Assembly (NCBI GenBank): GCA_036172665.1
Contig: CM069870.1
Coordinates: 40,072,001 to 40,136,000, forward strand
DNA length: 64,000 nt
Source of the DNA: Prosopocoilus inquinatus
Taxonomy: Eukaryota > Arthropoda > Insecta > Coleoptera > Lucanidae
Reading direction: 5' to 3'
The notes beneath the pieces are model-generated. The model saw nothing but the letters and a program-made list of their open reading frames with translations, made no database searches and had not been told where the DNA came from. The stretch's first letter is position 1. The number at the start of each line of letters is the position of its first letter. This document shows positions 22,388-33,540 of this stretch, one piece after another. Both the position numbers and the translations under genes were made by a program.

Positions 22388-23030
22388 AAATAATAAAAAA
22401 AATAGTTTTTGATAAAGAAGGCTGCTTCATATATGATGAAGATGGAAACTCATTGGTTCAAACAATACAAGAAAACCGGTTATATGTATTAAAAACAGAA
22501 CCAGTTTCACAAACAAGCAGTTTTATAAATTCTCTACAAAAGCGTGAAAACAAGAAGGTTTAGAATTTTGATCAAGAAATTGGAAAATATTCTGCGAACA
22601 AAACGGAATCGTACACGAAACTACCATGATTTACACACCACAACAAAACGGTATGGCAGAACGCATGAACAGAACGCTGTTGGATTTGGTACGAAGTGAA
22701 ATTAGTGATACTGATTTACCTAAAGCTGCTTGAGCTGAATTAACGAATAGTGCAGCACACATCAGAAATAAAGTTATTAACAGCCACGATGATGTCGAAA
22801 CACCTTACGAACTCTGGGTTGGTAAGAAACCAAACGTAACATATTTGAAAATGTTGGGTTCTGAAGTGTTCGTGTACGTGCCAAAACAGAAGCGTTCTTC
22901 AAAGCTCACAGCCAGAGCTGAAAAAGGTTTACTTATCGGATACGCCTTACATGATCGTGAATACAGAGTTTGGATGCCAGAAACTCGAAAAGTAATCGAA
23001 TCACGTGATTGTGCTTCAGGGAACATCTAG
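22388..23030 (+). pseudogene. copia integrase remnant with large internal deletion
   Basis: The left part keeps the pre-integrase region (ENRLYVLKTEP at about 22,468-22,500). The zinc-binding HHCC domain and the first two catalytic acidic residues are absent, and the sequence jumps near 22,550-22,590 to the end of the catalytic core (TPQQNGMAERMNR, with the third acidic residue). After an in-frame stop at about 22,732 it continues with NSHDDVETPYELW and the GLLIGYALHDREYRVW segment. An intact copia integrase core is several hundred residues, so about 200 residues are gone. There are multiple stops and frame changes. Confidence 0.88.
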
Positions 23031-24771
23031 TAGATCATCCGAGTACAAGTTTGGATCGACGCGAAACTGTTGATATTCATTTGGATGAAACAAGTGATAG
23101 CTCAGAGAAGCTGATTCCTGAAGATAACCTAAAGATTGACCAAAACGTACAACATCTGATAGGAAACGTTGTAGAGATGACTTCCAATGAAAAGAAGAGG
23201 GGCAGACCAAAGAGAAAAACAAATTCAGGAAAATCTTTGGAAAGACGACATCCAATGACACTAAGAGCAGGAAAACAAGATAGAGAAGAGCATCATGATG
23301 ATACAGTGCAGTCACATGCAGTTCGTAGTTATAATATTGACGAACCCTCATCGTACAATGAAGCTATTAATTCTGCTGATGCATTACGTTGGTTAGAGGC
23401 AATTAATGAAGAGATGGAATCATTGAAGAAATATGGCGCATGGGAATTGACGGAATTACCTTCTGGAACAACACCTGTGAAATGTAAATGGATATTTAAA
23501 AAGAAAACAAATGGAGAAATACAGCGTTTTAAATTTCGTTTAGTTGCCAGAGGGTTTAGTCAACAAAAAGGTGTGGATTATTACGAGGTTTATGCTCCTG
23601 TATCAAGTTTTGAAACTTTGCGATTACTTGTTGCAGCAAGTGTCGAAAATAATTGATTTCTGGGTCAATTTGACGTGAAATATGCGTATCTTCACAGCGA
23701 ATTGAAGGAATCTTTGTATACAGAACAACAAGAAGGCTTTATCGAGAGAGGCCACGAAAAATTGGTTTGTAGATTGAAGAAATCTATATATGGTCTGAAG
23801 CAAAGTGGAAGATATTGGAATGAACATCTCGACATATCGCTGAAAAGGTGTGGGTTTATCCGTAATGAGATAGATCCTTGTGTATACGAATTGAATTCGA
23901 AAGAAGGTAAAGCAATTTTAACAGTTTATGTGGACGATATACTTACTTTAACTAAAAACGATACAGTGAGAAAAGAGGTTAAAAAAATTCTTGAAAATTG
24001 TTTTGAAATCAAACATATGGATGAAATATCACATATGTTAGGAGTCAAATTTACCAAAAGACAAGATGGGAGCATTACATTATCTCAAGAAAATGATGTG
24101 GAACAATTGCTAACTAAATATGGGCTTCATGAAGCAAAGGGAATCAAGACTCCAATGGAAGTTAGACCTAATTTTCTGGACGAAGACGCAAGTAACGAAA
24201 ATGAAAATTTCCCCTACCGAGAGTTAATAGGTGGTCTTTTATACATATCACAAAGAACACGACCGGATGTCGCATTTTCTATTGGAAAATTGGCTCAATA
24301 TTGTACGAAATTCAACCGAAATCATTGGTATGCAGCAAAGAGAATACTTTGTTACTTGCAGGAAACTAAACACTATGGAATTGTGTATCATCCAACAGGT
24401 CAACACCTAACAGCATTTGCTGATGCAGATTGGGCCTCATGCATTACCGATCGAAAAAATGTAACCGGATACGTGCTATTATTAGCTGGTGCTCCTGTTC
24501 TTTGGAAAAGTATCAAGCAAACCACAGTTGCACTTAGTACCATGGAGGCAGAATACATATCTTTGGCTGATTGCGCGAGAGATGTATTTTGGATGAGAAA
24601 TCTTCTACATTCACTAAGTCTGCAAAATAACGAGGATGAGCCTACTCAGATTTGGTGTGATAATCAAGCGGCCATTGCTCACGCTAAAAGTCATATCGAC
24701 AAATCAAGAACGAAACATATTTTTACGAAATTTCTGAATCAAAGAGTTTATGATTTTTTCGAGGGGCAGAT
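23031..24771 (+). pseudogene. copia reverse transcriptase-RNase H remnant
   Basis: The best preserved part of the element. The first section, from about 23,200, contains a basic linker and WKCKWIF-like sequence with RLVARGFSQQKGVDY. One in-frame TGA (23,654-23,656) interrupts it. The next section (23,675 on) is one long frame with the RT block DVKYAYLHSEL, the polymerase motif YVDDIL (about 23,928-23,945) and the copia landmarks IYGLKQS and RPDVAF. The RNase H part has ADADWA, STMEAEY, WCDNQAA and the terminal SRTKHI. The frame runs a few codons into the 3' LTR. The core residues visible are intact, yet the stop and the lost upstream domains make the whole non-functional. Confidence 0.95.
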
Positions 24772-24911
24772 TGTAGATTATTTTGATCATATATGTAGTT
24801 GTTGAAATATATAGTTTGTCATAGGTGACAAGTTACTTTTGTATTTACACAAATAAAGAAAAGTTTCTTGTATAAACTTTTAACGGCGCATCTCTGAAAT
24901 TACATCTAACA
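24772..24911 (+). repeat. 3' LTR of copia element
   Basis: 140 bp, followed by the right copy of the target duplication AAAAC. Preceded by the purine tract at 24,760-24,769. Confidence 0.95.
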
Positions 24912-24968
24912 AAAACGCTATTGAATGGTGTTCTATTTGAAAAACGGAATTTTTGTTACTTATAATTA

Positions 24969-25134
24969 TTCATATTCAAAAAATCGTAGCAAACGTTGGA
25001 ACATCCCTTCACGACTCGTCTTGATTTAGAAAGATTGGCAACAGCTTTTACACTAACTGAAAAAAAAATCGGTTGCGTTATCTTTAGCGGTTTAGAAGTT
25101 ACAAATTTTAGAATGGAACCTTGCATCCGGAAAT
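24969..25134 (-). repeat. Right arm of the inverted repeat around the copia element
   Basis: The inverted copy of 20,580-20,746, beginning ATTCAAAAAATCGTAGCAAA and ending ACCTTGCATCCGGAAATTTA. Only 44-57 bp separate it from the copia 3' end. Confidence 0.75.
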
Positions 25135-26379
25135 TTAAGAAGAACAAAATTTAACAAAATAGTCATTGAAGTGAAAACAGATAAAAAAATTTAGCTAACG
25201 ATCCAATATTGCTGCAAGATTAAATTGCGATTTCAGAACTTTTTATTTGACACTTCACATTTTTCAGGATATTATTAGAACAATGTTATTTTATAGTATT
25301 TTCTCGTTAGACAACAGATTCAAAAATGGAAGTAAATTAATCAATTAATATGAAGGGGTTGTTTGACTCTCCTTGCATATAAGCAAATTAGTAATTAATC
25401 ACTAAATCGTTTTCTATTTTCTTAAAACATTTTCGAAAGAACAAAGCATCTAATCTAAATAAACAATGATTAAGCTTTGCATTGAGATTAAATGTTACAG
25501 TAACAACATGTCCCTCAAATATTGTAACAACTACTGTCGCTGCCAAAAAACGTGGCGTAAATTTAACGATATTAAAACTTTTGTTGGGTAGCTGTAATAT
25601 GAACGACTCCCTTAGTTGTGAGAAGCTTTACTTTATATTATTACGAATCTTTATTTATTTTATAGAAAACTGTTATTGTAAACAAAAGTTAAATACAAAT
25701 ACAGCTTAAAAGGAGGGAACACTAATAACAATACTATAATCTAAAATTAATATTTTTTTTTTCTTTTTTGCATATATGCAATTATATGTCAATAAATATT
25801 TTATATTCCGCCCATAGAAAGTACCTGAACAGGATTATTTACAGTTTCAGGGTTGACCGCTCATGTTGATGGCAAGAGTACATATACAGTGACCGCAAAA
25901 AAGTTCGCACCATATGGGAAATTTTCTTTATTATTGATTAAAAAAAAAAAAACCTTTTGCGCCAATAGTTCGTGCACGTTCGATAACCAAATATAAGTAG
26001 GACAATGCTGGTGAGCAACTTTTAGTGTTGTAGTGGCAAAAATAGCATTTATTTAAGTTATAAAAATTAAAATATTGTTGTAATTAGGAATTGTTGGATA
26101 TATTAGACAAAATTTTAGTAGGATTCAATAGTTATTTACAAACTGTGTGTCTTAATTGACAGACAAAATTTCCTTCGATCTCGTATTTCGAAGAAAGAAA
26201 GATTTTCGATATTCTCAGTTTTGCTCAAGATGTGAAGAAGTAAATGGGCATTTGGTACTTACTTTTTACGGGTGGTTAACTTATACATTTATATCCATAA
26301 GCAGTTTTTAAAACAATCAAATTTGCTCTTGGGTTCTTAGCTGTTGCATGCACAAGAAAATTTGAAACGATTTTTCACG
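25135..26379. other. AT-rich non-coding DNA, possible solo Tc1 end
   Basis: No gene recognised. CAGTGACCGCAAAAAAGTTCG at about 25,890-25,910 resembles in style the ends of Tc1-like elements (TA-flanked, CAGTGACC start), but I see no partner end. Confidence 0.35.
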
Positions 26380-26755
26380 TTTCTGGTGCAAGGCTTTTTT
26401 TACATCAAATTTTATGTTATTACTTTTGATTTCTTGATTACACGAATCCTCTATCCCTAACTTAGCCTAAGCAGACTGAAAATTGCAAGAGTTGCATCTA
26501 CTTTTTGGTTTGGACCCCTTTAAACCCGTACTTGTAAAATCAATGTTGTCCCAAACAGTAAATACGATTTCATGGCTACCACGAAAAATATCGATTTTAT
26601 AAGTACGGATATTAAACGGGTCAAAACCGAAAAGTTGATGCAATTTTTGCAATTTTCGGTCTGCTTAAACTAAAGTGGGATTCTGAGACACGTATTATGA
26701 AGAAATCAAAAACATTAACACGAAATCGTATTTAAAAAAAGCCTTGCACCAGAAA
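26380..26755. mobile_element. 376-bp foldback element
   Basis: Ends TTTCTGGTGCAAGGCTTTTT and AAAAAGCCTTGCACCAGAAA are inverted copies. The arms continue inward for about 170 bp (GCAGACTGAAAATTGCAAG / TTGCAATTTTCGGTCTGC and AAACCCGTACTTGTAAAATC / GATTTTATAAGTACGG), leaving only about 30 bp of loop. The minus-strand open frame 26,467-26,652 spans the hairpin and is incidental. Confidence 0.85.
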
Positions 26756-27142
26756 GCTGCTGCTTTAAAGTTCTGGTACATTACAGCGCGGCGACTTTTT
26801 TTTTAGCTGTACTTGGATGCGTTGGGTAGCTTCGCCGCGCTTCGGATAAATGTGCGCACTCTCATAAGAATACAGCAAAATAAATTTTCGGTGCCGCGGT
26901 TCGATAACCCTTATGCATGTAAATCCAAGCGTATGAGATAACTTCTCATATATTAACTTTGGTTTTACACTACCCCTATTTCCTGGACACGATTTGGATC
27001 AAATTCTACAATGAATATTTAGAGGTCATATAGTTTGGAGATAGAACAGGTTCTACTTTTTGTCTATTCGATTTAATTTTCGATACATTTTGCTGTGTAA
27101 GTAATTTACATTATTCAAGAAATTATACCAAATCTTGTTCTT
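26756..27142. other. Spacer with a small GC-richer stretch
   Basis: 26,780-26,920 is richer in CG dinucleotides (TTGGGTAGCTTCGCCGCGCT) than its surroundings. I see no gene, RNA or repeat there. Confidence 0.4.
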
Positions 27143-28174
27143 GTAAAGGGTTACAACTAATTAAAGGGCCACTATAGGAATCTCGTAAACTATCGTAAAG
27201 TATAAGAGATATCTTATATCTTATCGAATATCTTCTTTATTTCTTAATATCATAAAATTCGATGGTGTTATATTAAATTTGATGGACAACGTAATGCAGT
27301 TAGAACAAATAGGTTAGGTTTGACAGTTTCGTAGATACGACTGTGTCAATTGTTTCTTTTCTTATGGACGCTGACTTAGATATTCATCTCAGGTGATGCA
27401 GAAATAATTTTTGAATACGACGATATGAACATTTATGCTTTTGTTCTATAACAAAATATTAGGTTACTAAAAATTTTTGTTAAAAAGCAATTTTCTTTTA
27501 ATGTAAATACGTAAATAAGTACTATAATTGAATAAAATTTGTTAATTGAATAACAATTTTAGTTCTGAATGTTTACGCGCATCCGCCTACTAGATATTTC
27601 TTTTTCAAAATCTTTTGCAGTATCTTGCTATTTTGTTTTAAAACAAAAGCATAAGTGTGTCATATGGTTGTATTCAAATTTTGTTTTTGTATCACGTGGT
27701 ATGAATACCCAAGATTGCGTCCATAAGAAAAAGGAGTTAGTCGTATCTCTGGAACTGTCAATCCTAACCTATTTCTTGGAACTCTATTAGATTGTTCATC
27801 GAATTTAATATAAAAATTTCGAATTTCATGATTCTATTTTAATACATAATGAAAATATTCGAGATTTTCGAAGATTAATATTCGTAGATATTTCAGAAAC
27901 AAATGAAGATAGATAAGACATTTTCGAATATTTTGATAGGCTCCAAAATAGCGCAACTTTTTTGTAATTTAACCGTCCATAGGTGTTTACGGAAACACTA
28001 ATCCGATTAATCCGAGAAGAAATGTCAGAGAAAACACATAGGGACTTCGTGCATGTAAGAGTAAGGAAAATAATGATCGGGTTAATCGGATTGGAGTTTC
28101 CGTAAATGCCTTTTGTATCTCTTATAGTTTACGAGATCGCCTTGGTGACGCTTTAATTAGTTGAAACCCTGTAT
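27143..28174. mobile_element. 1.03-kb foldback element
   Basis: The left end has AGGGTTACAACTAATTAAAG and the right end CTTTAATTAGTTGAAACCCT. The arms continue with paired ATCTCGTAAACTAT / ATAGTTTACGAGATC, TTCTTATGGACGCTGAC / GATTGCGTCCATAAG and ATTTATGCTTTTGTTC / AAAACAAAAGCATAAG, giving arms of about 300 to 450 bp with indels. The plus-strand open frame 27,569-27,790 is within the right arm. No transposase is present. Confidence 0.8.
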
Positions 28175-28683
28175 AAGAAATAGTGTAGTGTAAAAGAGCC
28201 TTTATTAACTAAACTTTATGCAGTGCATGTAGGTACTAATTAATATTTGGCAAAAAAAAAATTCGATTAGCCAAACCTAACGCATAGGTCTGATGGTTTG
28301 GGTTGGGTTGTTGGATTCTTGCAAGTGTCACTGACGTTTGGTACAAACAATTACATTGTGGTAGAATTAACATGAATGATGGAAGATTCTGGACCAGTTT
28401 TACATTTGTTACAATTATTCAATGATAATTTAGTTAGTTCTTCGGAAAAGACGAATGAAAATATGGTTTTATACAGTTAGATTTAAGATATTTTAACTTG
28501 AAGGCTTCCGGGGCCGTCGTCCACAATTGAATTGAATTATAATAAATATAAGATATATTAAACTGATTGTTTAGCACAAGCAAAGAAAAATGTGTAATGA
28601 ACAATACTCTTCTGGTAGTCGTTTGTGGAATTGCTTTAAGATAACCGCTAATTAGTTAGAAGAATTACAATTAAAGAACTTAC
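28175..28683. other. Start of intron downstream of the host exon (minus strand)
   Basis: If the exon at 28,684-28,918 is real, this is the beginning of its downstream intron, opening with GTAAGT on the minus strand at 28,683-28,678. Nothing else is recognised. Confidence 0.5.
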
Positions 28684-28918
28684 CATGAGTTGCAACGCTA
28701 CCGTAAGGAGAATGCATACTTTGGTGATAATACCGCGCGGCTCTTTGCGATCCTGAGGGATCAAGGAAGAAGCCCATGTGTTCTGCAACGCTAGCATTAA
28801 TGTCCGAATTACTGCCGCCGTCGATACCGCCCTGAGCTGGGCTTGCGGATGTTCCGGTCCTGGGTGACTCGTACCATCGCCCAACGGAGGCGGATTCGTT
28901 GGCCATCTCCATAATCAT
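28684..28918 (-). CDS. 5' coding exon of a probable developmental transcription factor (GATA1/2/3-like)
   Basis: Seventy-eight codons plus one base of the next, read on the minus strand. Four upstream codons have no ATG, so translation should begin at the ATG at 28,918 (MIMEMANES), with further Met codons 2 and 4 codons later. The exon closes with CATG then a consensus donor GTAAGT (28,683-28,678), giving a phase-1 intron. The reading is rich in Ser, Gly and Ala like the amino terminus of a transcription factor, and base composition is clearly more GC-rich than the surroundings. An RW pair near residue 14, and the FFLDPSGSQRAARYYHQS segment at about residues 49-66, resemble in spacing the conserved amino-terminal region of vertebrate GATA2/GATA3 (FFNHLD..G.PYY). 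That suggests the insect orthologue grain, but no zinc finger lies in the window, so the name is inference. No later exon is found, so the downstream intron should exceed 28 kb. Confidence 0.72.
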
Positions 28919-29113
28919 AGGTGCCAATTGAAGATTTAACACATCACACGCGAAAAAATTCCAAAAAAGCTTAAGTTTAGCGCAGCACTAAGTAGCACGT
29001 CTGCACTGTTGTTAATTTCTTTGGTCGGATACTTAGTACGGCGGAATCAATTCCTGTTGACCGTGTGCGTAGCGTCGGGCGCCGTCAAGTGGTCTCGAAA
29101 TCCCGCGCTATCT
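28919..29113 (-). other. Probable 5' untranslated part of the same exon
   Basis: On the minus strand a good 3' splice site lies just upstream: a CTGAT branch-like sequence, then TTTTTTAACATTTCAG ending at 29,114. This would make one exon 29,113-28,684 of 430 bp, with 195 bp of leader. The stretch is CG-rich (for instance GTCGGGCGCCGTCAAG) compared with the intron side. Alternatively this is the gene's first exon and the AG is chance. Confidence 0.5.
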
Positions 29114-30178
29114 CTGAAATGTTAAAAAACTTTATCAGCCTTATCGTACCTTTATCAAAAAATAAAAATCTTAGACGTTGATTTATTGGCAAATTATTTA
29201 GATACATATGTGTACTCTACGCTTGTTGTCTCTGTATTGACGTAGGTAGTTTAGATTGTCACATAAGGCGATTGGGTACTTTATACGATTAATTTTTAAC
29301 TACTTAAAGATTTATTGCGCAGATAAAAAAAAATTCATCTTAAACAGTAAACATTTTTATTAATTCGCTGGTTTATAGATTATTGAATTCACAAAAATAT
29401 TTCAATTTAATTAAATGCAAGAGAAGAAAATATAACTGAATCAGTATAAAAGTTTCTACACACAAATAAAACCTACAACTTACAAATCCTTTTTTTTTAC
29501 TTTAAGTATTAAGTGATGTGAACTTCATCGGCATTGTTACAATTTATTCTGCAGTTAATTAAATTAAAATCAGTCTTTATCAATTTTTATCAAGTTATGA
29601 ACCACTCGAAAGCATTTTAAACACGCTTGTTTCTTAATTTTTTGCTATAATTGATAGATAAAGACTACTTCACATCGATAAAATCTTCGATCTGTCATTC
29701 TAGAAAAATTGAAAATAATACGCAGATAAGATGTTATCTCTTCTAAGTACGCGGTATTAGTTAGGTATAAAATTTGTAATTAATCAACATGCCGCTGAAT
29801 TAAAATAATTTATTACGGCATCAACAAAGTAATTACAATGGTCAATCAGGCGAGTAACCCGTGCCTTTCTTTTACTTTTCCATAAATGCAATGTTGGAGA
29901 CTTAAAAGTACGCGGCAAATTTGCATAGCCGCTTCCCTAGAATATTTATTATTAATTAATAATCGGTCTGTAACATGCATGTGTTATTATGCCGCCTTAC
30001 ATAATTTCTTGCATTGCAAAAAGTATATGGAACAGCTCCTATATAAATTTACTCATGAATATCAAACAAACGTTCTTTTGAAGTGAAATTAATATTCGAA
30101 GGGAAATTATTGGAACTTATTCTAGGAATTAGCTTCATAAATTACTAGTGCGCTCTAGTGCGAAGGCATACATTTAAA
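29114..30178. other. AT-rich DNA upstream of the host exon
   Basis: No repeat or gene recognised. It is either the last part of a leader intron or the proximal promoter of the minus-strand gene. Confidence 0.45.
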
Positions 30179-30395
30179 CTGATTAGTTCTGTTCACGACG
30201 TTAGAAAAACCGAGCGTTTAAGGGTTTTAAGAAACTCTTATTCGAACACCACCTTAATGTGGAATAAAATGTACTCCTTTAATATACCGCTGAAAACGTC
30301 CATATAGATTAAACTGGCAGTGTTCGCATGAGAGTTTTCTAAAACCCTTAAGCGTTCGCTTTTTCTAACGTCACGTCGTGAATAGAACTAATCAG
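30179..30395. mobile_element. 217-bp foldback MITE
   Basis: The left arm CTGATTAGTTCTGTTCACGA and right arm TCGTGAATAGAACTAATCAG pair, continuing through GTTAGAAAAACCGAGCG / CGCTTTTTCTAAC and AAGGGTTTTAAGAAACTC / GAGTTTTCTAAAACCCTT. Arms are about 80 bp, loop about 55 bp. A degraded relative of its end is seen near 31,155-31,190. Confidence 0.85.
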
Positions 30396-31069
30396 TAGTG
30401 TCCGACCGAAGATTCCGTTTCGGTTTCGGCCACAATTTCGTTGTTCGGTCAAAGATTCGGATTCGGCCAAAAAACTGCCGAACCTTCGGTTACAACCAAA
30501 ACTGCATTTATTTTCTTTTTTCTGCTCTAAATGCATATTAATCTCGAACTTGATTAATTTTTAGATAAATTTCGACCGTGAATTAAAGCTGTATTAACCA
30601 TATTTGAACGCATATCGGAGATGTGACCAATCCAAATTAAAAATCTGATTCAAAATTCCCCTTATCTTTGAAAAGACAGACCGTAATGTTAACGCAATTT
30701 TAATATATTACAAATTATAAAGTTAATTTGCTTCGCACGACGTGAATCTCTAAAATACCAAAGTTTTTGATTCTAACCTAACTTCAATTTTAATAAGATA
30801 CACACTTGAATTTCATCCATGAGCTACAACTGAAAAAAAATCCATTTTTGACTTTTAAAAAATATACGAAAACTTTAAATTGTTTTTGTTTTTGTCTTAC
30901 AACATAAGTTTGTATAATTTCAGTTATCAATAAATAAAACTATTAATTTAGACTTTAGTAAAACGATCTCTAACTTCCTCCGAATAAGATTCGGTTTCGG
31001 CCGAAACTGAAACGATTGCCAAAACTCAGTTTCGGTTTCGGCGAGAAAATCGGGATCGGTCGAGCACTA
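30396..31069. mobile_element. hAT-like non-autonomous element with TTCGG-rich ends
   Basis: Ends TAGTGTCCGACCGA and TCGGTCGAGCACTA are inverted. Both subterminal zones are crowded with TTTCGGTTTCGGCC-type repeats. Flanks CTAATCAG and CTAATTAA share five of eight bases, compatible with an aged 8-bp hAT duplication. The 674-bp body is AT-rich and non-coding. Superfamily assignment is inference from end style. Confidence 0.65.
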
Positions 31070-31198
31070 CTAATTAATTTATATACATGCGTACACACTA
31101 GAGCGCTTTTTTCAACGACCGCTGCAGTATGAACATAAATAATAAATCTGATATGTTCTATTCAGCACGATGTTAGAAGTAGCGAGCGCTTAAACCTC

Positions 31199-31529
31199 GG
31201 TTTCCTAGGATAGTGATGCCGTAAAATAGCGGCCGTAAGTTGGCGGTGAATAACGTCACATAAAACGTATAAGGTCATTAAATACATTTGGTTTCCTAGA
31301 AAACGGCAAACGTCACCGTCATCTAAAAATACGTAAAAAGTTTCTTTTAACGTTTGGAATCCTCTTTTGGTAACTCCTCGTTTTCTAAATATGTTAGAAA
31401 CATCAAAACCAGATCATCAATCAACAAGTGTATAAAATAAATTCACATTGTTGCGTTTTCATGCTTACTTTACGTCAATGTACGTATTTTTTTCAGCACT
31501 ACATTACGTTGCCGTTATCCTAGGAAGCC
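31199..31529. mobile_element. 331-bp element with TTCCTAGGATA ends
   Basis: The left end GGTTTCCTAGGATAGTGATG and right end GTTGCCGTTATCCTAGGAAG are inverted, with a further internal TTCCTAGAAAACGGCAAACG. No coding capacity. Family not recognised. Confidence 0.6.
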
Positions 31530-31956
31530 TAAGCTTTAGATACAACATATCAGATTTAGGGCAAGTCGTATCAAAGACGTTTAAACCGACGTTCAACTAA
31601 ATCAGGTTCAAAGTGAACAAAATCGCATCAAATTTTATTTATGAATACATTAATTGCAGTACGCCCTTAAAATTCTATTCGAATTTTACTTTTAACCCGG
31701 TTCAGTTGAAAGTCAGTTTAAACCTCCTTGCTACAACTGGTTCTTAATATTTGTCCTCATACGCAACAGTTATTGAAAAAGTGCTGTAGTGCGAACGCAC
31801 ACAAGAATTTCTGTTGCCCGTTTTAACTTAGTTTTAAAATAAAGTAAGTTTTTGCTAATCCGACCTCATCAGACTGTATGTTTAATGGATCCAATGAATT
31901 ATTATTATTAATACTATTATTATTATATTTAAACTAAAAAGTTCTATGCACTGCGT
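31530..31956. other. Spacer, nothing recognised
   Basis: No gene. It contains AACTGACTTTCAACTGAACC-type short inverted fragments and an ATT-rich run at 31,896-31,926 but no complete element I can delimit. Confidence 0.35.
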
Positions 31957-32171
31957 TAAAGCCGCTTTACACTCTCCGATTTTCCATTTGATTTTGAATT
32001 TGACTTTATAAATTATACGTTTGTCTTCATACTGTTTATGTTTCTATTTGATTTGCGCGGTTTGATTTTTCATGTGACTTTTTATAACGTCCAGTTAGCC
32101 ATTTGATTTTCTCAAATGATCTTATCGAATTCAGAATCACATGGAAAATCAGACAGTGTAAAGCGGCTTTT
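31957..32171. mobile_element. 215-bp MITE with AAAGCCGCTTTACACT ends
   Basis: The left end AAAGCCGCTTTACACTCTCC and right end CAGTGTAAAGCGGCTTTT are inverted, followed inward by GATTTTCCATTTGATTTT and CACATGGAAAATCAG. The interior is made of degenerate repeats of TTTGATTT and GACTTTATA. Non-coding. Confidence 0.75.
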
Positions 32172-32650
32172 AGTAGAAGCGAACGCCTGAGCGTTTAAAA
32201 AGAATTTCGTGCGAACGTTGCCACATATGAAATCGTCATGTATTCAACGCAGCAAAAAATAAGAGACATAAAAATACTAACTAAGCTTGTGGGCAAAAAT
32301 ATATTTTTGTATATTTTATTACAACCGTTTTCTCTCTGAAGAGAATAAAGCTGAATTAAAAGTAAATAATTTTAATTTTCAGAAATTGTCGTAAAACTTT
32401 CAACCTTGCCGAGACGACGGTCAGTATAACCAGTTTAACAATTTTCTGCTTTTAGAAATAAAAAGGTTTATTAACTAACATTGACGTAAAAATATTTCAG
32501 TGAGCTTTGTAACTGGCTGCCACTTATGCGTCCATTTTTAGTAAAAAAATATAAATCCGAAAAGTGAAAAAAACGAAGTGGTTATGGACCCAAAATCAAG
32601 GACAAAAATACCAATACAAGGATTATAAAATTTGATGTCTTAAAAATAAT

Positions 32651-32844
32651 CACACAGAAAAAAATTAATGTCAAAATAAAGACAGAAACAAATTGTATAG
32701 GAAACATTTGCAGAACTGTCGGACAAGACGCTATTCTTATAGTAAAATTTACTACAATTGTACTCATATTTGTTACAATTTGTTTCTCTCTTCATTTTGA
32801 TTACAATTTGTGTTACTTTTTACTATTCATTTTTTCTCTGTGCA
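32651..32844. mobile_element. MITE with CACACAGAAAAAA ends
   Basis: CACACAGAAAAAAATTAATG at the left and ATTTTTTCTCTGTGCAC at the right are inverted. The interior has ACAATTTGT-type repeats. End style matches the TA-flanked MITEs at 32,971 and 50,994. Confidence 0.55.
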
Positions 32845-32970
32845 CAAGCTGAATTGATGTTGAATGGTCATCTTCATATTCTCAACTATCGGACGCGACG
32901 GATAATGTATACAATTGAGGAGGTTCTGCTGTTAAAAAAGAATCATACTCGACAAATAAATGTTACATCC

Positions 32971-33141
32971 ACACAGAGAAAAATAAATACGAGTTTTTAC
33001 TACAATCGTACAGCAATATACTACAATTTGCGTCTAAAATTAGCTCCAGTGACAATTTTTGGAAAAAAGTTCTTCACATTTGTGCAGGACGTTAGTTAAC
33101 TTTAATTTTCTACAATTTTGCTACACACCTTTTTCTGTGCA
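32971..33141. mobile_element. MITE with ACACAGAGAAAAAT ends
   Basis: ACACAGAGAAAAATAAATAC at the left and ACACCTTTTTCTGTGCAG at the right are inverted, with TACAATCGTACAG and TACAATTTTGCTAC inside. The 113-codon open frame at 32,758-33,099 runs across two such MITEs and is not a gene. Confidence 0.55.
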
Positions 33142-33335
33142 GTAAAAAGTACTAATCATAAACATTCAGAAGCCATATTGCTAAACGTCAACATTCTGGC
33201 TCTGCTGTTCTAACCTCATTGTTGAATGAGAGCCACAAAGTTAGGCCCACATTTCCGGCGCCTATTTGTAGAGTCCCCTTAAATGAATTTATCTAAAAAT
33301 AAACGATAATGATTTGATACAATAAAATTAAAGTT

Positions 33336-33540
33336 CACACTGAGAAAACTGAAATCCGGAATTCTCGTTAAAAACCGACTTAGCGTACAATTGCTGCAAA
33401 CTTAAGAGTATGAGAATGATTTTCTCAATACGTAATGAGAAAGTGTCAGTATGCACTGAAAAATTATACACATACAGTTAATTTTGCAGCAGTAGTACGC
33501 TGAGTCACTTTTTAACAAGATTCCGAATGAACTCAGTGTG
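33336..33540. mobile_element. Family B MITE, best copy
   Basis: A 205-bp foldback. Ends CACACTGAGAAAA and ACTCAGTGTG; arms paired through TTAAAAACCGACTTAGCGTA / TACGCTGAGTCACTTTTTAA and CAATTGCTGCAAACTTAA / TTAATTTTGCAGCAG. Partial copies lie at 476, 41,311, 45,670 and 46,062-46,250. Confidence 0.8.

Larger units (their letters stand above)
21067..24911 (+). mobile_element. Ty1/copia retrotransposon, complete ends, degraded coding region
   Basis: A 3845-bp element with two 140-bp LTRs that start TGTAGATT and end ATCTAACA. It is flanked by the direct duplication AAAAC (21,062-21,066 and 24,912-24,916). The primer binding site follows the left LTR directly (TGGTTATGGGTCCAGG), resembling the half-tRNA-Met site of Drosophila copia. 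A purine tract GAGGGGCAGA precedes the right LTR. Domain order is gag, protease, integrase, reverse transcriptase, RNase H, which defines copia-class. Most of the integrase is deleted and several frames are broken, so it cannot be autonomous. Confidence 0.97.

Noticed and set aside
22805..23827. Minus-strand open frames over the copia element
   Set aside because: Shadows of the plus-strand pol remnant.
32758..33099. 113-codon open frame, one of the longest outside retrotransposons
   Set aside because: It runs through two MITEs with ACACAGAGAAAAAT-type ends, starts in low-complexity TTTGTTACAATTTG sequence and shows no recognisable domain.
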